Part shown: positions 48,301 through 62,000 of the stretch, piece after piece
Position numbering within the stretch: position 1 is the first letter of the stretch
How the letters are laid out: every line of letters starts with the position of its first letter
Assembly (NCBI GenBank): GCA_025345505.1
Contig: JANVCC010000018.1
Span: 38,985,242 to 39,049,241 of the forward strand
Origin: Todiramphus chloris collaris
Lineage: Eukaryota > Chordata > Aves > Coraciiformes > Alcedinidae
DNA: 64,000 nucleotides
Reading direction: 5' to 3'
Notes under the pieces: model-generated
What the model was told of the DNA's origin: nothing
Databases searched by the model: none
The model's input: only the letters and a program-made list of their open reading frames with translations
Program-made: the position numbers and the translations under genes

Positions 48301-51300
48301 GGAGTCTTGCTTGAAAAAGACAGACTGGAGACAGTCATCACCTAGAGACAGAGTTTAAGAGAGAGGGAAATATTTTAATGAGGTCTAATTTCTAGTTACT
48401 TCTGGTGTAGTACACTGTGGTGTAGCGTCTGCATCTGATTAGTGATGCTGAAACGGGGAGAAAAGAAATCCTCAAGAGAAAAAAGGAAAATAATATTGGC
48501 AATGAAGGAGAAAAAGCCTGCCTCAGCATGATGATCAATTCAATAAACACTACACAAATAATACAAAGTAAAAAGGTCAAAGCAGCATTGCTATTTATTG
48601 CTTCTAGTGTTGCAAACAGGAGAGGACATCCAAGTAAAAGAAGCAAGACAAATGCAGAATTTCTAAAAAGAACAGTTGTGATTCCCAACTGTAGACACAC
48701 ACTGAAATTGTGGCCTGTACTCACAGGAAGATGCTTGTTTCGTTTATCCTGAGAGATTTCACAGTTGCTGCAACAAACCCTATGTACAACTGACCACTGC
48801 TGCATGTTACTGGGCAAAGAACTCACTGGATTTGTAAAAAGATTAGTCACATCTAATAAAAATATCCAGGCCTATGTTACTCAGAGTGCAAGTTTACACG
48901 GGATGCATATTCACATGCTCCAGCACACTGCCCAACAACAAACTGCCTGGGCAGAGGAACGTGCCTGTACATCCATCTTTCTTGACCTACTAACCACCAT
49001 CTCAGAAACAAAGCACTTGATGGTTGTCAACACAGACGAAAACCCAATTCTAACACCTCTGCACATGTCTCCCAGACTCCTCACCCCCTGCGCTCCCAGC
49101 TGCAGGAGACAGCAGTGGGCACGCTGACCTGTGCTCTCCTCTCTTGAAAAGGCACTGAAGTTGCATGGGACCAAGCTGTTGAGGACAAGCAGCAGAAAAC
49201 ATCTGTCCAAACACTACATGTGGTGGGTGTCACTGACGCCAGGGGCTCCCACTCCCACTGGTTTCAGCAGAGCAGTGGGTTTAGGACATGAGAAGCCATC
49301 AGATGTTAAGCTCAACTCATAAAAAGTGCACAGACTGGCGCAGAAGCTGCTTTGTAGCCCCTCCATGGCAAAACACCAGTGAAGAAGGGGATGTGGGGGG
49401 AAAAAGGGGGTCTAAAGGCATCATCTCATCCCGTGAAACAAAAGCTCACTTGTATCCCAGGAGGTGTAAGCAGAACGTCAGATCTACAACAGCACACAGA
49501 TGAATCCCAACAACTTCATGGTAAAGGCCTGCAAAGGTTTATTCATACCTCCTCGTTATGCCTGTAATGCCACATTTTAGTACAGAAACCAGCAGCTAAC
49601 ACTGTGTGATTTCTCATTTAGGAACTGCAGTACCTGATCTGGTGTAAAACAAACCACAGGTTTTGCCTGGAAGCATAAACTGGAGCTCATATTATATCCC
49701 GCAATACAAGGTGACTCCCAGCTTTCTCCCAGTTGTATTAAAAGAGGATCAATACCGAGCTGGGGTTATTTTTAATTCCAGTTTACATTCTTCCAGTCAG
49801 CTCCACTAACAGTTAAAAAAAAAACAAAACAAAAACCCCACTTTGGAATAACTCAAAGTGGTCAGCTTGAATGCATCTAGGGCTTTGGTCAGAGGTAGCT
49901 GGAGAGTCTGCACCGCAGATATGCACGTAAACGTCTGATGGTATTTCTGTTCAACAAGATGCAGAGGGTGAAAAAAAATCATCTTTTGTTCTATTAACTT
50001 TTTTTTTCCCCCTAACAATTTAGAAAAAGGTACTAGGAAAAAAAAATGGGGAGAATGCTGATAAAATAATGATAAAGTTGAGAGGAACTTGTACTTCTGA
50101 CAAATGCAGCAAAAGCACATCAGACTTGACAGTTTTTAGGGATAAACATGTACTGCTTTTAAGTGGCAAGTGGGAGGAAAAAAATTTTTCCAGGCTTCCT
50201 TCCCCATCTCGTAATATTTTTTTTCTATGAAAAGACTTGTTCTGTGTAATCAACACTTTGGTTTTAAAGAAATTTATCAATAACTGACACTTCAGAGCTC
50301 CTAAAATGACCATCCTTATAATTGGTTATTACAATCTCTCAGTTATAGCTGTAACAACAAAGGATATGATTATATTGTCACTGCTTTCCTTTAAAAAGAA
50401 CCTATTGAAAGGCCTAATGATTAATTCACCATTTTTGAGAGCTCACTGTAATGACAGAAGACTATATACAAAGGTCTCTTCAGTGAGCCCATTATTCAAT
50501 TAATACATGCTGAATACCGAGCAGTCATAGTCATACGAAATACTCAAGAACTGTGTGAATTTTTAACCAATTAATTATCAATTACAACATCATAAAACAC
50601 CAGCACAAAAATAGAAATAACAAAATTTAATTATACATTATTCCTCTTAGTTGCTGCAAATACTATACAAGACTGATTTTGATTAATAATTCATACAGCA
50701 ATAAAGTATCAGGAAAGATAATTATACCGTGCCACAATTCTCACACTGATTTCTGTAATTACAGATTACAACAGTGTTAGCAATTTAAAAAGGTTAGGGA
50801 GCAGTGGTAATTTGCTATGTCATCCTCAGCAATATTAATGTCTTCTTCTCTGAGCACCCCAGATAATTGAAAATAGACTAGCGGGCCGCCAGGCTACACG
50901 GGCTCGCCTCCTACCAAACATACTGTGGGTGCCAGGGCCATTAGCAAGAACATCTTCAGAAATCAGCTTTTCACATTGTTCAAGTGACTTCTGCTGTAGA
51001 GCAGAAGAAGATGGGTGGACAAGGGGAAAAGTCATTGTAGAGCATTCTTGGCCAGCAGCTGCAGACATGCATTGCTGCTGATAGCGATGCCTCGTGCTTC
51101 TGATCCTATCGCCTCAAAGCAAGACCTTCATTTGATTAGGAGTGGGAAGGGGGATAGCCAAGAGAAACCCAGGAGGGGATTTAACCCTGGGCCCTCTAGA
51201 GAGGCAGGTCTGGTTGAACACGCAGCAGGGCCCTGCAGATATCTGGTAACATCTCCTAAAGGCAGGAATTCACATTGCTGAGAAGACTCCAACACATCAA

Positions 51301-54300
51301 GTGTTTACACCCCAAGGAGCACCATCTGAATTGCTAAACCAGCGCATACTGGTTTAGAGCCACACTCTGCTCCCTGATGAGTTACACCACAGGCAGTGAG
51401 AAGCATCAGTGCCTGGGTTGGCTGCAGAGCTCAGCCATGAGCCCTGTTTCTGTACAGCAAGTTTCACGTGCTTTCCAAGCAGAGATGAGAATACTAGAAA
51501 TTAATTTCTTAGCTTAAACTGACAGAAAGAGGGATGTGTCCTCCAGACCACGGAATGGCTGCTTTTGCAGAGCCCATATGTCACCACAGCGCAGAGGCTT
51601 TGACGTAGAAAGCAAGTCTCATTGCAAAAGTCACTTACGGGCTTTGTTGTACTGGACCTAGCCCCTGCCGCACACCTTGATAGACACTAAGGAGAAAGAA
51701 GAATAAAGAGACTCTGATCCTGCAGGCCTTTAAACAGAACTGCTGAATATAACTCTTGTCTGTAGCATTTTGGTTACTTACAATGATTTTACTATTGGCA
51801 GATTGCACACACAAGCAGAAGCGTACCACAGCTTCATTTCTGCAACGGACCTGTTTTGGTTGGTTTTGGTTTTTGTGTAATTTTTTTTTTCAATTAGTGT
51901 CAGGATGCCCAGTCTCCATGATGAATGTTCACTTAAAACCCCAGGTGTCTACTCTAAAAAAATTGCACTTCGGGTTGTTCAGAGATTGGTACCATAAAGA
52001 GGCAGAGATTCCCAGTGGAGGCTGCTTTGAAAAGTCCAAATAGATCTGTGTTCCACAAAGAGACACAATATATTTCTTGACTTCAGAGGGTTGTGTTGTT
52101 ACTGTTTTTTGAGAGCGTAAACCAGCTAAACAAGGTAAGGATAGCTCATAGTCTTTAGGGACTTCGGTTAACATGCAAATAATGTTTACACACAGTATAT
52201 GCATTGACATATACATTCCATACAGGCCTACTAGGCAAAGTATACACATGCATCTTTTTATGACTCAGGAAAAAAATATCTAATTATAGTACTCATCATC
52301 CTACACTCAATAAGTCAGGCTTAGTTTAACATGCCTTTTCAATATCCTTTAAATATAAGTCATGATGCCTCCAGGAAAGAGGCATAGTAGATGGGGTGGA
52401 GGAAGACATAGACCAGGTAGGAAAACAGAAAACAATAGAAAAATGGTCCTCTATCCTTATTTTTCAGAAGCCACTCAACTGACATAGATGTACACGGAAA
52501 GTGAGAAATACAGAAGAACTCTTCCCCTATAAAGTCTCTTCTCATGGCTTTCACATTGCTCTTTACTGTAGCTGCCTATGGTGAAGGGGACCGGAACCAA
52601 ATCTGCTGCTCAAAATAGCTTATTCAAAGCAGAATGGGGAATGCCCAACACTGAAACAGTGACAGGAAACCATCAAGCAAAACAAACAACATACTATGTT
52701 TTTCTGAAGTGGTCAGTGGCTTCAGGACCTTGGGGAAAAGACACAACCTTTTGTGCTATTCTTGGGTAAACGGGACTGCCAGATTAAAGAATACGAGAGG
52801 AAAAAAATGAACTAGTGATTTTTTTTTAATTTTTTTTTTACCTTGCCCTCCAGCTTGGTGAACTCTCTGAAAAGGTTTAATGTCTCCACACAAATGGAGG
52901 CTGGAAATTCTGGCAAAGGCCCAGCAGATTTAGGTCCTACCTTCCTTGCTTTAAATGAGTACTTTGGGGCTTTGGTTTAGAGTGATACGGTGATACAGCT
53001 TTCCTCCTTTTCCTGAACCTTTAAATAATTCACGTGTAACTCTATGAGCGTATGTGTACATGTATGGATGTATAATTTGCCATCTGAAATGATGGAATTG
53101 TTGAAGCATAAATGGTTGGTCAAGTATCCAGGCCATTTGCCAGCGTGACAATACTTTGGGACAGTAAAGAATGTGTCTCTCTATTTGAAATCTCTTTTGC
53201 CAATATGACTATGAGAACAGAGGCCAGGCTGATGCCGATTCAATACCACCAGTGTTTGGAAGCCACAAATTATGAACAATGGTGCTGTTCTGCTCCTTTT
53301 AGAAGCCTTTTAATGTGAAAGATTATGCCAATGAGTTATCTGAGTAAAAGCTAGTAATTTCCCTTATGTTTTATTCTCAAGGAAGCCCAACCTTTAAAAA
53401 CTTCAGTAGAGCTCAGTGCTGAATCTCTGTACTTGAAATTTTTTGGTTGCTATCAAATGAGCATTGGTTTTGAGTTTTTATTTTTTTTTTTCTGCCCCAG
53501 AGGAAAACAGAAAAGTTCTCTCTCAAAATTATGTCTCCTGGTTAATTTTCTATTCACTTCTCAATCTGTACTAATTACTGCTTTTCCAGCCTATCTATCT
53601 GCAGAACCAGTGGCAGAAGTTCTGTCTGCATGGGAAGGTATGGCCAAAACCACTGATAACATCTTTGGCTACTAAAATTGTAGAGGTTGCAAAACTGACA
53701 AAAGCCAATTTTTTCCTGTCATACTACATAGCTGTTGTGGGAAAAATCTGCTCTTTTTTTTTTTTTTCCCCCTAAAATGCAAGCTCTTCATCTTTGCTGC
53801 AAGTTAGCAGGTGTTCAGAATATCCTTCATGCTTCCTTGGGACACAAACTGGCATGTCCTTTGGAACACGTCTGTTCTGATTAATGTGTGAAGAACAGGA
53901 ACGCATACAGTAGGTCACTGGGTTAAATTTGGGACAGAATTTTGGAGGGTATAACTTCGCACCTTCTGCTCTTGGGAAAGAATGCAGGTGTTGCCTTCTC
54001 CTTGGAGACTGGGCTGCTATCTGCTTGTGCAGCATTTTCCACAAACAAACGGATCCCGGCAATAATGCTCTCCTTCAACGATGTATGTACTGAAGGAAAA
54101 ATGTTTCCTTATGATTAAATCATAGGTTTTTACTAATCTGAAAAGAAACAAATAAATAAATGCTACTGACTACTGCACTATGACCCACACAGATTTACAA
54201 GTCTGAACCTTGGAAGGCCTGTCAACATATTAAAAAAACAATTTTCACGTTTTTCAAACCACCAAATGATCAGAAGGTCACTGAAATGACTATGCAGAAA

Positions 54301-54975
54301 CTCTCAGAGCAAGTGCCAAGGGGATGCCTGGATTAGGCCAAGGGATTCTGACAGCAGTTTTGATTCTGCAAGGATCTCAGAATTGCCATTGCGTTATCCG
54401 AAGATTTAAGCAAGAGTTGCAAGCCTTCCCACCAACCTCAGAGTTTGGCACATGCCTGGATTCCTATTTAAAGTCCCTTTATCCTTGCACTGGCCCTTAT
54501 TCTGGAACTAAGCTGCCTTTCCTGTTCTAGGCAATAAGTCATCCCACGGAGAAAGGCACACGGAAAGCAATCACTTCTGCTGCCAACATCTACCAGGCTA
54601 CAGCCTAGCTAAGGAGAGGATGTGAGACAAAAGTGGGCATTTTGACCAAGTGCTACTGAAGCCTGAAGGAGCCCAGAGAGAAAGAAAAGCTTTGATGCAT
54701 TTGGGTCCTGGTTCTGAGGGCAAGTACAGACAACTTAGCGTCTGCACCTATAGTTTCTTAGAGAACTGCAAAGACAGCAGAAGGCAAAGACAAGCTTTCC
54801 TTCTCCTGTAAGATCCAGAGGAGCTTATGAAAGCTTCTTTGCCATGGTAAAGAACGAGGGATTAAAGCTGCAAAAGCTGCCTTAAGAAGAACTTGGATTT
54901 TATCTTTGTTTGAGGATACTTAGACTATTTGTTGAGCTTTTCATGCAGCTTTTTGAAGTTTGTTTGGATTCTTTG

Positions 54976-54990
54976 CCCCCCCCCCCCCCC
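54976..54990. repeat. poly-C tract (C15)
   Basis: Fifteen consecutive C on the plus strand, followed by AAAATG. Confidence 0.95.
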
Positions 54991-55344
54991 AAAATGTACT
55001 CAACACACTTAAATCTGCAAATGCCGTCAAATCAAATCAAATAGGAGATTAACACTCAAACCCTAAAACTAAGCCACGCTTTATCCCAGGGTAACAGAGT
55101 GGCTTGATTATTTCTGTTTGAATTAGCACACTCTGTCATGGGAGTTTTAATCTCAGGGCATTCCTTACACGGTTCCCAAACCCAAAAGGCAGAAAGGACC
55201 ACCTCATCTGGCCTCCTAAAGGCAGTTTCAACAGTTGCCTTGATCACACAGACTTGCAACCTCAACAGAGCAAAGCACACCAGTGGTTTGTTTGACAAGC
55301 TCTCTTCAACTGTTACTGGAATTATGTACGCCTTTAGCCTCCAA

Positions 55345-55575
55345 GTTCTCTCTTGACAGGTCCTGAAATAGCTGTTCTGCTATTTTACCCTGGACTGACG
55401 TCAAGCTAAACCAGCCTTCAGTTCCTCGGGACATCCCTTTTATCTTTTTGAAATATCGGAAATACAGTTGGCAGCCGCCCAATCTTCTGGAATTTCCCTT
55501 GTTTCACAAGATTTATTATAAATTAACAGCCACTTAACAGAGCTCTTCAGCTACCTCCTTTAAGATTCCTAGATG
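55345..55575 (-). mobile_element. ancient CR1-group reverse-transcriptase relic
   Basis: Read on the minus strand, one frame gives CETREIPEDWAAANCIS and a shifted frame then gives LTSVQGKIAEQLF. These parallel the conserved CR1/L2-type stretch with G-E-I-P-E-D-W-R-x-A-N and V-S-L-T-S-V-P-G-K. At least one frameshift and two stops are seen, so it is dead. The DNA is too diverged for family naming. Confidence 0.65.
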
Positions 55576-58247
55576 TAAAAGTTACTAGGATGTGAAAATG
55601 CTCCATTTCAACCACTTCTGCCTGTCTCATATCCTCCTTTGCTATAAGCAGAGAACTTTCTCTTCTTTCAACAGCACAGCACAGGATGGACACATCCTGT
55701 TCCACCGTTTCAAATACAAAAACCACCTAGGGAACACTTCTGCCTTTTCTATTTTTCCCTTTTTTGATATTCAACTAATTAATGTTTTATCCTGACTTCT
55801 ATTCCTTCATTTAACCAGAATGACTTCTCATTAGAGTAACGTTTTTTGTTATTGATGGAAGTGTAAAATCATAATTTTGAGCAGCTGGCAGAATATTCTT
55901 CAACAATTCCCAGTGCGTTCAACGCTTTTTACTTTAAATGTAATGTTATGCCAACACAACAGGTTCTAACTTTGGAAAACATCTTTTTTCAGTTCTGAGT
56001 ACAGTGCATGCATAAATTTATAATCTCCTGGGAGGCGGTGTACTCTGCTTGCACAAGGTCAGCGCACAGGATTTAAGGCTCCGTGATTCACATTATTTAA
56101 GACTGTCCACAAATAATAGCATTTGATAAACTGCTTCCCTTCTTGCTTCATTTTCTCATGCAACAAACTGTAAACCCTTATTACCCGGCCTGGTTTTTAA
56201 GAGAACCAGTCCTACTGAAACTCTTTTGGATTCCTGCTTACGTGTCACCCTCTCCCAATTCTTCTCCCACAATGTTAAGAGCCTGGCTAATTAAAAAATC
56301 AAACAGTGTGATTCTTGTACAACTCCAAGGGTTTAGACTTACATATACTGTAAGCACTACAAGGCTGGTTTATGAGGTTGGGTATTCACTGATGTCACTC
56401 TCTCCCTGCATGGTTAGTTTACAAGCCCCCACTTGCTTATTTTTCTTCCAGGGTACTGTACTACTCGTAGAGAAAGAGGCTGCCAAAAGTGGACATTCCC
56501 CTTGGTCTCTCCAGACCATAGCTTGGAGATCCACAGGCAAGTGCAACCTACTGTTACCTTCTGCCTTCCATCTCCTTTCACAAGGGAATGGATACTCCAG
56601 GACACATGACTCTGTCATACCCGAGGGCAACACAAAACCTATCAGTGATGACCTTGTCCCCACAATGGCAATCACCATTGCCACACTACTTTCAGGACCA
56701 CAGGAGGTTTGTTCAGGGCTGTATTTCAGGCAGCTGTGCCCTGTGGAAGCTTTGTCTGGCTGATGAAATGTACCCCATACCTACAGTCTGGACAATCTTT
56801 AAGAGATAACGATATTTGATGTACAAGTAAACGCTTTTTTTTTCCTGAGAAGAAAAAAGTCTGTGTGCTTTTTCTGATGTGAATTGAGAAGCTATATTCT
56901 CCATAGATCTTGGAGACATGCAATTAAAGACTGTCAAATTTGCATGCAGACAGGATCCAATTGAAGGCTGAGCAGGCGATGTTGTAACATTTCTCGCTTG
57001 ACTTGACAACCTTACATTCTTTTAACAGCTTCTGTGCATAATTTCCTTACCTTAAACAAACTTAAGGTGACATTGTGTACCCTGACCCTTGAGCCCACAC
57101 GGGTCAGGAGGAGGGCGGGAGCTTCCCAGTTGGTGCTGGCTGACCATCACTGATCTGCAAAATCACAACTGAGCAGTCCACCATGCTGCACCTAGTATGG
57201 ATGGAATGAGCAGAGCACAGCTCTGCAGGTCACCTTGGTTTGTCTGAAACCAGATTTCCGAGGCAGCATTAAGAAGAAACCATCATCTGCCCTGGGCTTT
57301 CTTCTCTGATGTTTCTGGCTGGCCACCTGTGCTCTTAAATGCACTCTCCAGATGATATCTCATGTCTTTGCTCCACAGCACGGGGGCACCAGAGCTTCAA
57401 AAGAGCTCAAGAAAATGCTGAACATCAGAAAATCAAGACATAATTTCAAGATTTATTTTCCTTTTTACTTCCCCCTTCAGCTGAACTCTACCCTTTGGTG
57501 ATGGTTTTCCAACTACAGGCTGAAAGAACATCACAGCACGAAAACTGTAACCCTGTGCACCTGAAGTCTGACAAACCTACCGTGGTGCAAAATAAGGCTT
57601 TGTGGAGGGAAATGACAAGATACAAGGCAGGCAGTCCTATTTCTGGTGCACATGTAGAGTGAGAAGCACTGGGAGGTCTACATGCAACAGGACTTAGCGG
57701 GCACATTCCAGCACTTATTTGTCAAGGTGCTGAGTGCCTTTAATCCATGCCCTTTAATGAGATTTGAGATCCCCTGCAACAAGCGGGATCAAGTCATAAA
57801 AGCATGAACACAAGGAGATTACACTACAGATTAATAATTATACAGTGCAAACAATCCGGGATAAAAGAAAACTCTTTTGCTCCATTGGAGACAGACACGT
57901 TTATGTGTAAAGTGGGGAATCTATAAAGCTCATTGATTTGTATTTCAAATGAAAGTAACCTAAAAGCATTGCTAATTATTAACTGAAATATGTAATACAA
58001 ATAGCGTGCTAGGAAACAATCAATACTTCCCAGTGCTTGCAACCCCCTACAGCAATATTTGTGCTAAAAAGGGGACCAGCCTTGATGGCAAACTCTAGTG
58101 CTTGCCAGGGAGTTTGTCTCTCTGTGTACATATAAAAGAGAACAGTCCGCAATGTGAAAACAAGCATACTTTTTTCTTACTTCTTCCCCCTCACCTTCTG
58201 CCTACCCTAACCTATATTGCAGGCTGCGATAACAAATAATTAATTAA

Positions 58248-58259
58248 CCCCCCCCCCCC
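58248..58259. repeat. poly-C tract (C12)
   Basis: Twelve consecutive C after TAATTAATTAA. Confidence 0.95.
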
Positions 58260-58534
58260 ACTCCACAAATCTTCTAACTAAATCGAGGTACTTGTGTTTC
58301 TTGGACTGTCAGAAGAATGCAGTTATTGTAAGGCAGGACCAAATCCAGCCTTTTTAGACAAACTTGACCACACAGCGGTCAAGTTCTGTGTCTGTGCAGA
58401 GCTTTACAGAAGGAAGAAAGAATTTTCCACTATCAGGCTAAATGAAGATTTTGCCATTAGCACAATTCAAGTCTTGCAGAAATAGGCTCAGTTAATTTCT
58501 GTTTATCAAATGTCAAGATCAGGTAGGTATATCT

Positions 58535-58905
58535 GTGTCTGGGATCTTATCAGTGTTGATAAATATCTGAAGGGTGGATGTCAAGAGGATGGGGCTGGTC
58601 TCTTTTCAGTGCTGCCCAACGACAGGGCAAGGGGCAACAGGCACAAGCTGGAACACAGGTGGAAACAGGAAAACAGGAACACAAACTGGAACACAAGTTC
58701 CACCTCAATATGAGGAAAAACTTCTTCACTGTGGGAGTGACAGAGCACTGGAACAGGCTGCCCAGAGAGGTTGGAGTCTCCTTCTCCAGAGACTTTCAAA
58801 ACCTGCCTGGACATGTTTCTGTGCAACCTGCTCTAGGTGAACCTGCTTTAGCAGGGGGTTGGAGTAGATGATTTCCAGAAGTCCCTTCCAACCTTCCTAA
58901 AACCA
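58535..58905 (+). mobile_element. CR1 LINE 3' fragment with internal tandem expansion
   Basis: ATAAATATCTGAAGGGTGGA, TCAAGAGGATGGGGCTGGTC, TTCCACCTCAATATGAGGAA, GAACAGGCTGCCCAGAGAGG and TTGGAGTAGATGATTTCCAG are standard CR1 sequence in order. Between 58650 and 58696 the usual single GCTGGAACACAAG segment is expanded into several imperfect GGAACACA/GGAAACAG units, which breaks the frame. Confidence 0.95.
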
Positions 58906-58950
58906 TACTGGTATGTGTGTGTATATACAGTTACCTATATGCATACATGT

Positions 58951-59000
58951 ACATGTGTGCCTATCTGTATACATGTGCACCTATCTGTATACATGTGCAC
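58951..59000. repeat. 20-bp tandem repeat, 2.5 copies
   Basis: The unit ACATGTGTGC/CTATCTGTAT repeats with one change (GTGC to GCAC). It starts 45 bases after the end of a CR1 copy, in a TG/TA-rich stretch. Confidence 0.85.
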
Positions 59001-62000
59001 ACAATGCACAATATTTTATTAGTATCTCTTAGAAAATGTGTATTATTGTCATTGCACATTTCTGGCATAGCCCATGTTGCCTGGCATGAGATTCTTAAGT
59101 ATTAAAAAATGACATAAAGGGTCCTTGGGCCAGTCTTATCAATGGCGCTACCCAGACTTATATCAAGGAGGAAACATTCCTTTAACTCTGTACAAATTAG
59201 GTGGCTATGTATTATTTGGAGCCATGCGTTGAATCCATGCATTTCCCACCTGAAGTACATACACACACATGCATTCTCCTCTGTTGCATGTGGCAAGAAT
59301 TCTTCCAAAAGGAGCATGCGCAAGAGGAGAAAGAAAAGTCCTGAAGGACTCCTGAAGGAGGAAAAAAATGTGTGAAAAAAGCTCTGAAATGGGAGTAATT
59401 CAGAGGCAACAGTGAAAAGCTGAAGGGATGGACAAGAGTCAGGAGCAACGTCCACAAGGATGCTAATAACGATGTTAGTATGGATGAGTGGAAGGGTTCA
59501 GGAGAAAAGAAGGGAAAGGACCAAGCTTACCTCAGAGAGGGAGGAGACTTAAGAGGCTGGAGACTTAAGGATCAAGGGTTATGCAGAAGGGAAGTTGAAG
59601 GAGGGGTGGCTGGAGAAGTTTTAAGTGAGAACAGTCTGTAGTAAGGGGGCAGGAGCCCCGTTCTGACCCTGCTGCCTACAGGGGTGTGTAGGGGCAGAAG
59701 TAAGAAGAGGGGAACAAATTGTGGGAAAGAGTGGCTATTTCCCAGTGTTTTCACTGAACAAAAAAAGAAGCTGAAGAAGCCAAAGATAAAGAAAGCCATT
59801 GCATCCTAGAGCGAGCACACATGGATGCTGGGAGGGATCAGAAAAGAGTGGGCAGGCATCAGAGGGAGGTTACATTGGCCAGAACAGAGGGGAATGACTA
59901 TCAAGGAGCTTGAAAGAGCAGTGGGAACGGAGGCAACACAGAAAGGTTCCTCAAAATTGTCTGCTTCCCCACTGAATGGTGGGATGATGCTTTTTCAATG
60001 GGAGGCGAGGGGAGAGAAAGTTGCAGGCACTCGGAGAAACAAACAGGGAGAAGTATCAGAGCGAAGAAGAGATGACAGGGGAGAGGTAATCGCTGGTGAG
60101 AGGCTGGAGAGTGGGTGAGGACGTGGTGCCAAGAACAGATAATCCAGATGATTAGAGAATTAGGCACAAGAGATGTCAAGCAAAAGGCAGAGAGCAGAAG
60201 AGGCTACGGAGGTGGCAAGAAGAGCCTGAGCTTAAAATAAAGCTGTCAAGCTGTCCAAATGCACCTGCCATACGGTTCCCCTCTGCCTGCCCTCTCTCTC
60301 CACTGCACCGTCAGAGACCAACTACCTTACAGCAGGGAGCAAACAAAAATCCAGCCCCCCCTCAGGCTGATCCTGGAGGAGTAACAGAATAGGACTGAGA
60401 AGAAATAAAAAGCTGGCTGACAATAGATGCCTGTGGATAAAAAGGAGGCTTTTAGCACAGTTGTGTGGCTATATTTGATTTACGTGGGCTTCTTCATGCA
60501 AAACAGAGGCACAGCAGCGCAAATGGGCTTTCTCGAGAAAGCATCGTGGACAGAAACTCCTGCACATGAGAAAGAAGGGAAACGCTGATGTCCTGGGCTA
60601 TGCCAGGATGCATACAGAGCTGGGGATCCTGGCTCAGGCAGCCAGCACAAAGGTGCTGGTGTTGTGCCATACCCCTGCAAGGCAGTGCTACAGCCAGGGG
60701 CCTCAGGGCTAATGGACGCGAAACCTTAAGCGCTTCCTTAGGCGGCTTACTATTTTGAGTTTGAGCTTGACATCCTCTTGTAACAAAAAGGCTTTCCTCC
60801 TCAAGAGAATGACCAGCAAATACTGTAAAAATCCTGTTCTTTGTGACAAAGAAGTCCCCTTCCAATTTAAGGAACAAAACACAGTAGGCCTGATTGCGCA
60901 CTATGTATTTTTGTAAATGTTCTTTTCTAGTAGCAAGTAATTAATCTTCTGATAGAGCCTGAAAAGTCCTGATGAGTTTTTGAACTTGTGGACAGCTGGA
61001 AAATGCCTATTTAGGCTAGTGTGCACATCTTGGAGTAATTCCTACTTGCTAATTATCTTCCAGAAGCTGCCAAAAGCTATACTAACATTTTGCTAACTAG
61101 AGAGGGATATCACATCGCATTATCATATATCATGTGAATTAACAACAGGATTCTGGTGAAGCAGTGGGATAAAAATCAGGTAGTTGAAAGATAATCAATA
61201 TGCAGAAAAAAAAAACCCCAAAAAATCTGTGGTACGTAAACAGCGTTTCAGAAACAAAGGACATGGCCGGGGAACAAAAAAACAAAAGTGAAAACAGCAT
61301 TTGCAGAAGTTGTCAGAGTAGATTCCTCCTCTTGGTGACAGATGAGATGAGACTGAAGCCCGGGACCCCTTACAAATGAGAGTTGCTAGTACTCCACTAA
61401 CCCACTGCAACCAGAGCAATATTCCCCTCTGCAACACAACAGACGTGATTCAAACTGGCAAGCTCTTGCACGTAAAAGCACGACGCTTTCCCCTGCTTGG
61501 TGAGGTTTCTGCAAGATTCATCGCAGTAGCCCAGAGGGAATTCCAGCTTGCAGTCTGCAGAAAGCTCGCCGGAGCTCCTGCACAGCAGAGCAGCCCCCTC
61601 CATGGCTGAGATGCTGTTGAAGCACCCACCCCTCGAGATAGCTCAGCTGACAGTGGTGTGGGCATCCCATGAAGCCCTTGAGCCTGTGTGGGAGGTGGGG
61701 GAAGGCAGCCTGGATGGAATTTACAGAGGTACCTTTATATATGTGTGTGCACATTAACTAACGCGGGATTTGCAGTTCTGAAAATGGCAAAGGAAGGTTA
61801 TTATCAGGACAAAGATCCTTATTCAGCATCTCAGGGAGGCTCTGGCCACCTTCGATCAAATGTCTTTTACTTGGAATGCTGTTAAACTGTGGTCATCAAT
61901 CCTATTTAAGGAAAGGGAAAAAAGGCTTCGTATCACTGCTTTCCCTCAACAATAAAATGTGACATAAAATACAGGCACATTAGTACAGGTGAAAGACACA

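Noticed and set aside
56143-56763. 206-codon open frame on the plus strand
   Set aside because: Longest frame outside BACH2, but about 0.3 such frames are expected by chance in 64 kb over six frames. The composition is not protein-like and no family motif is seen.
59825-60118. 97-codon plus-strand frame that looks Arg/Glu/Gly-rich
   Set aside because: The composition reflects the purine-skewed DNA of this stretch, not a known protein.
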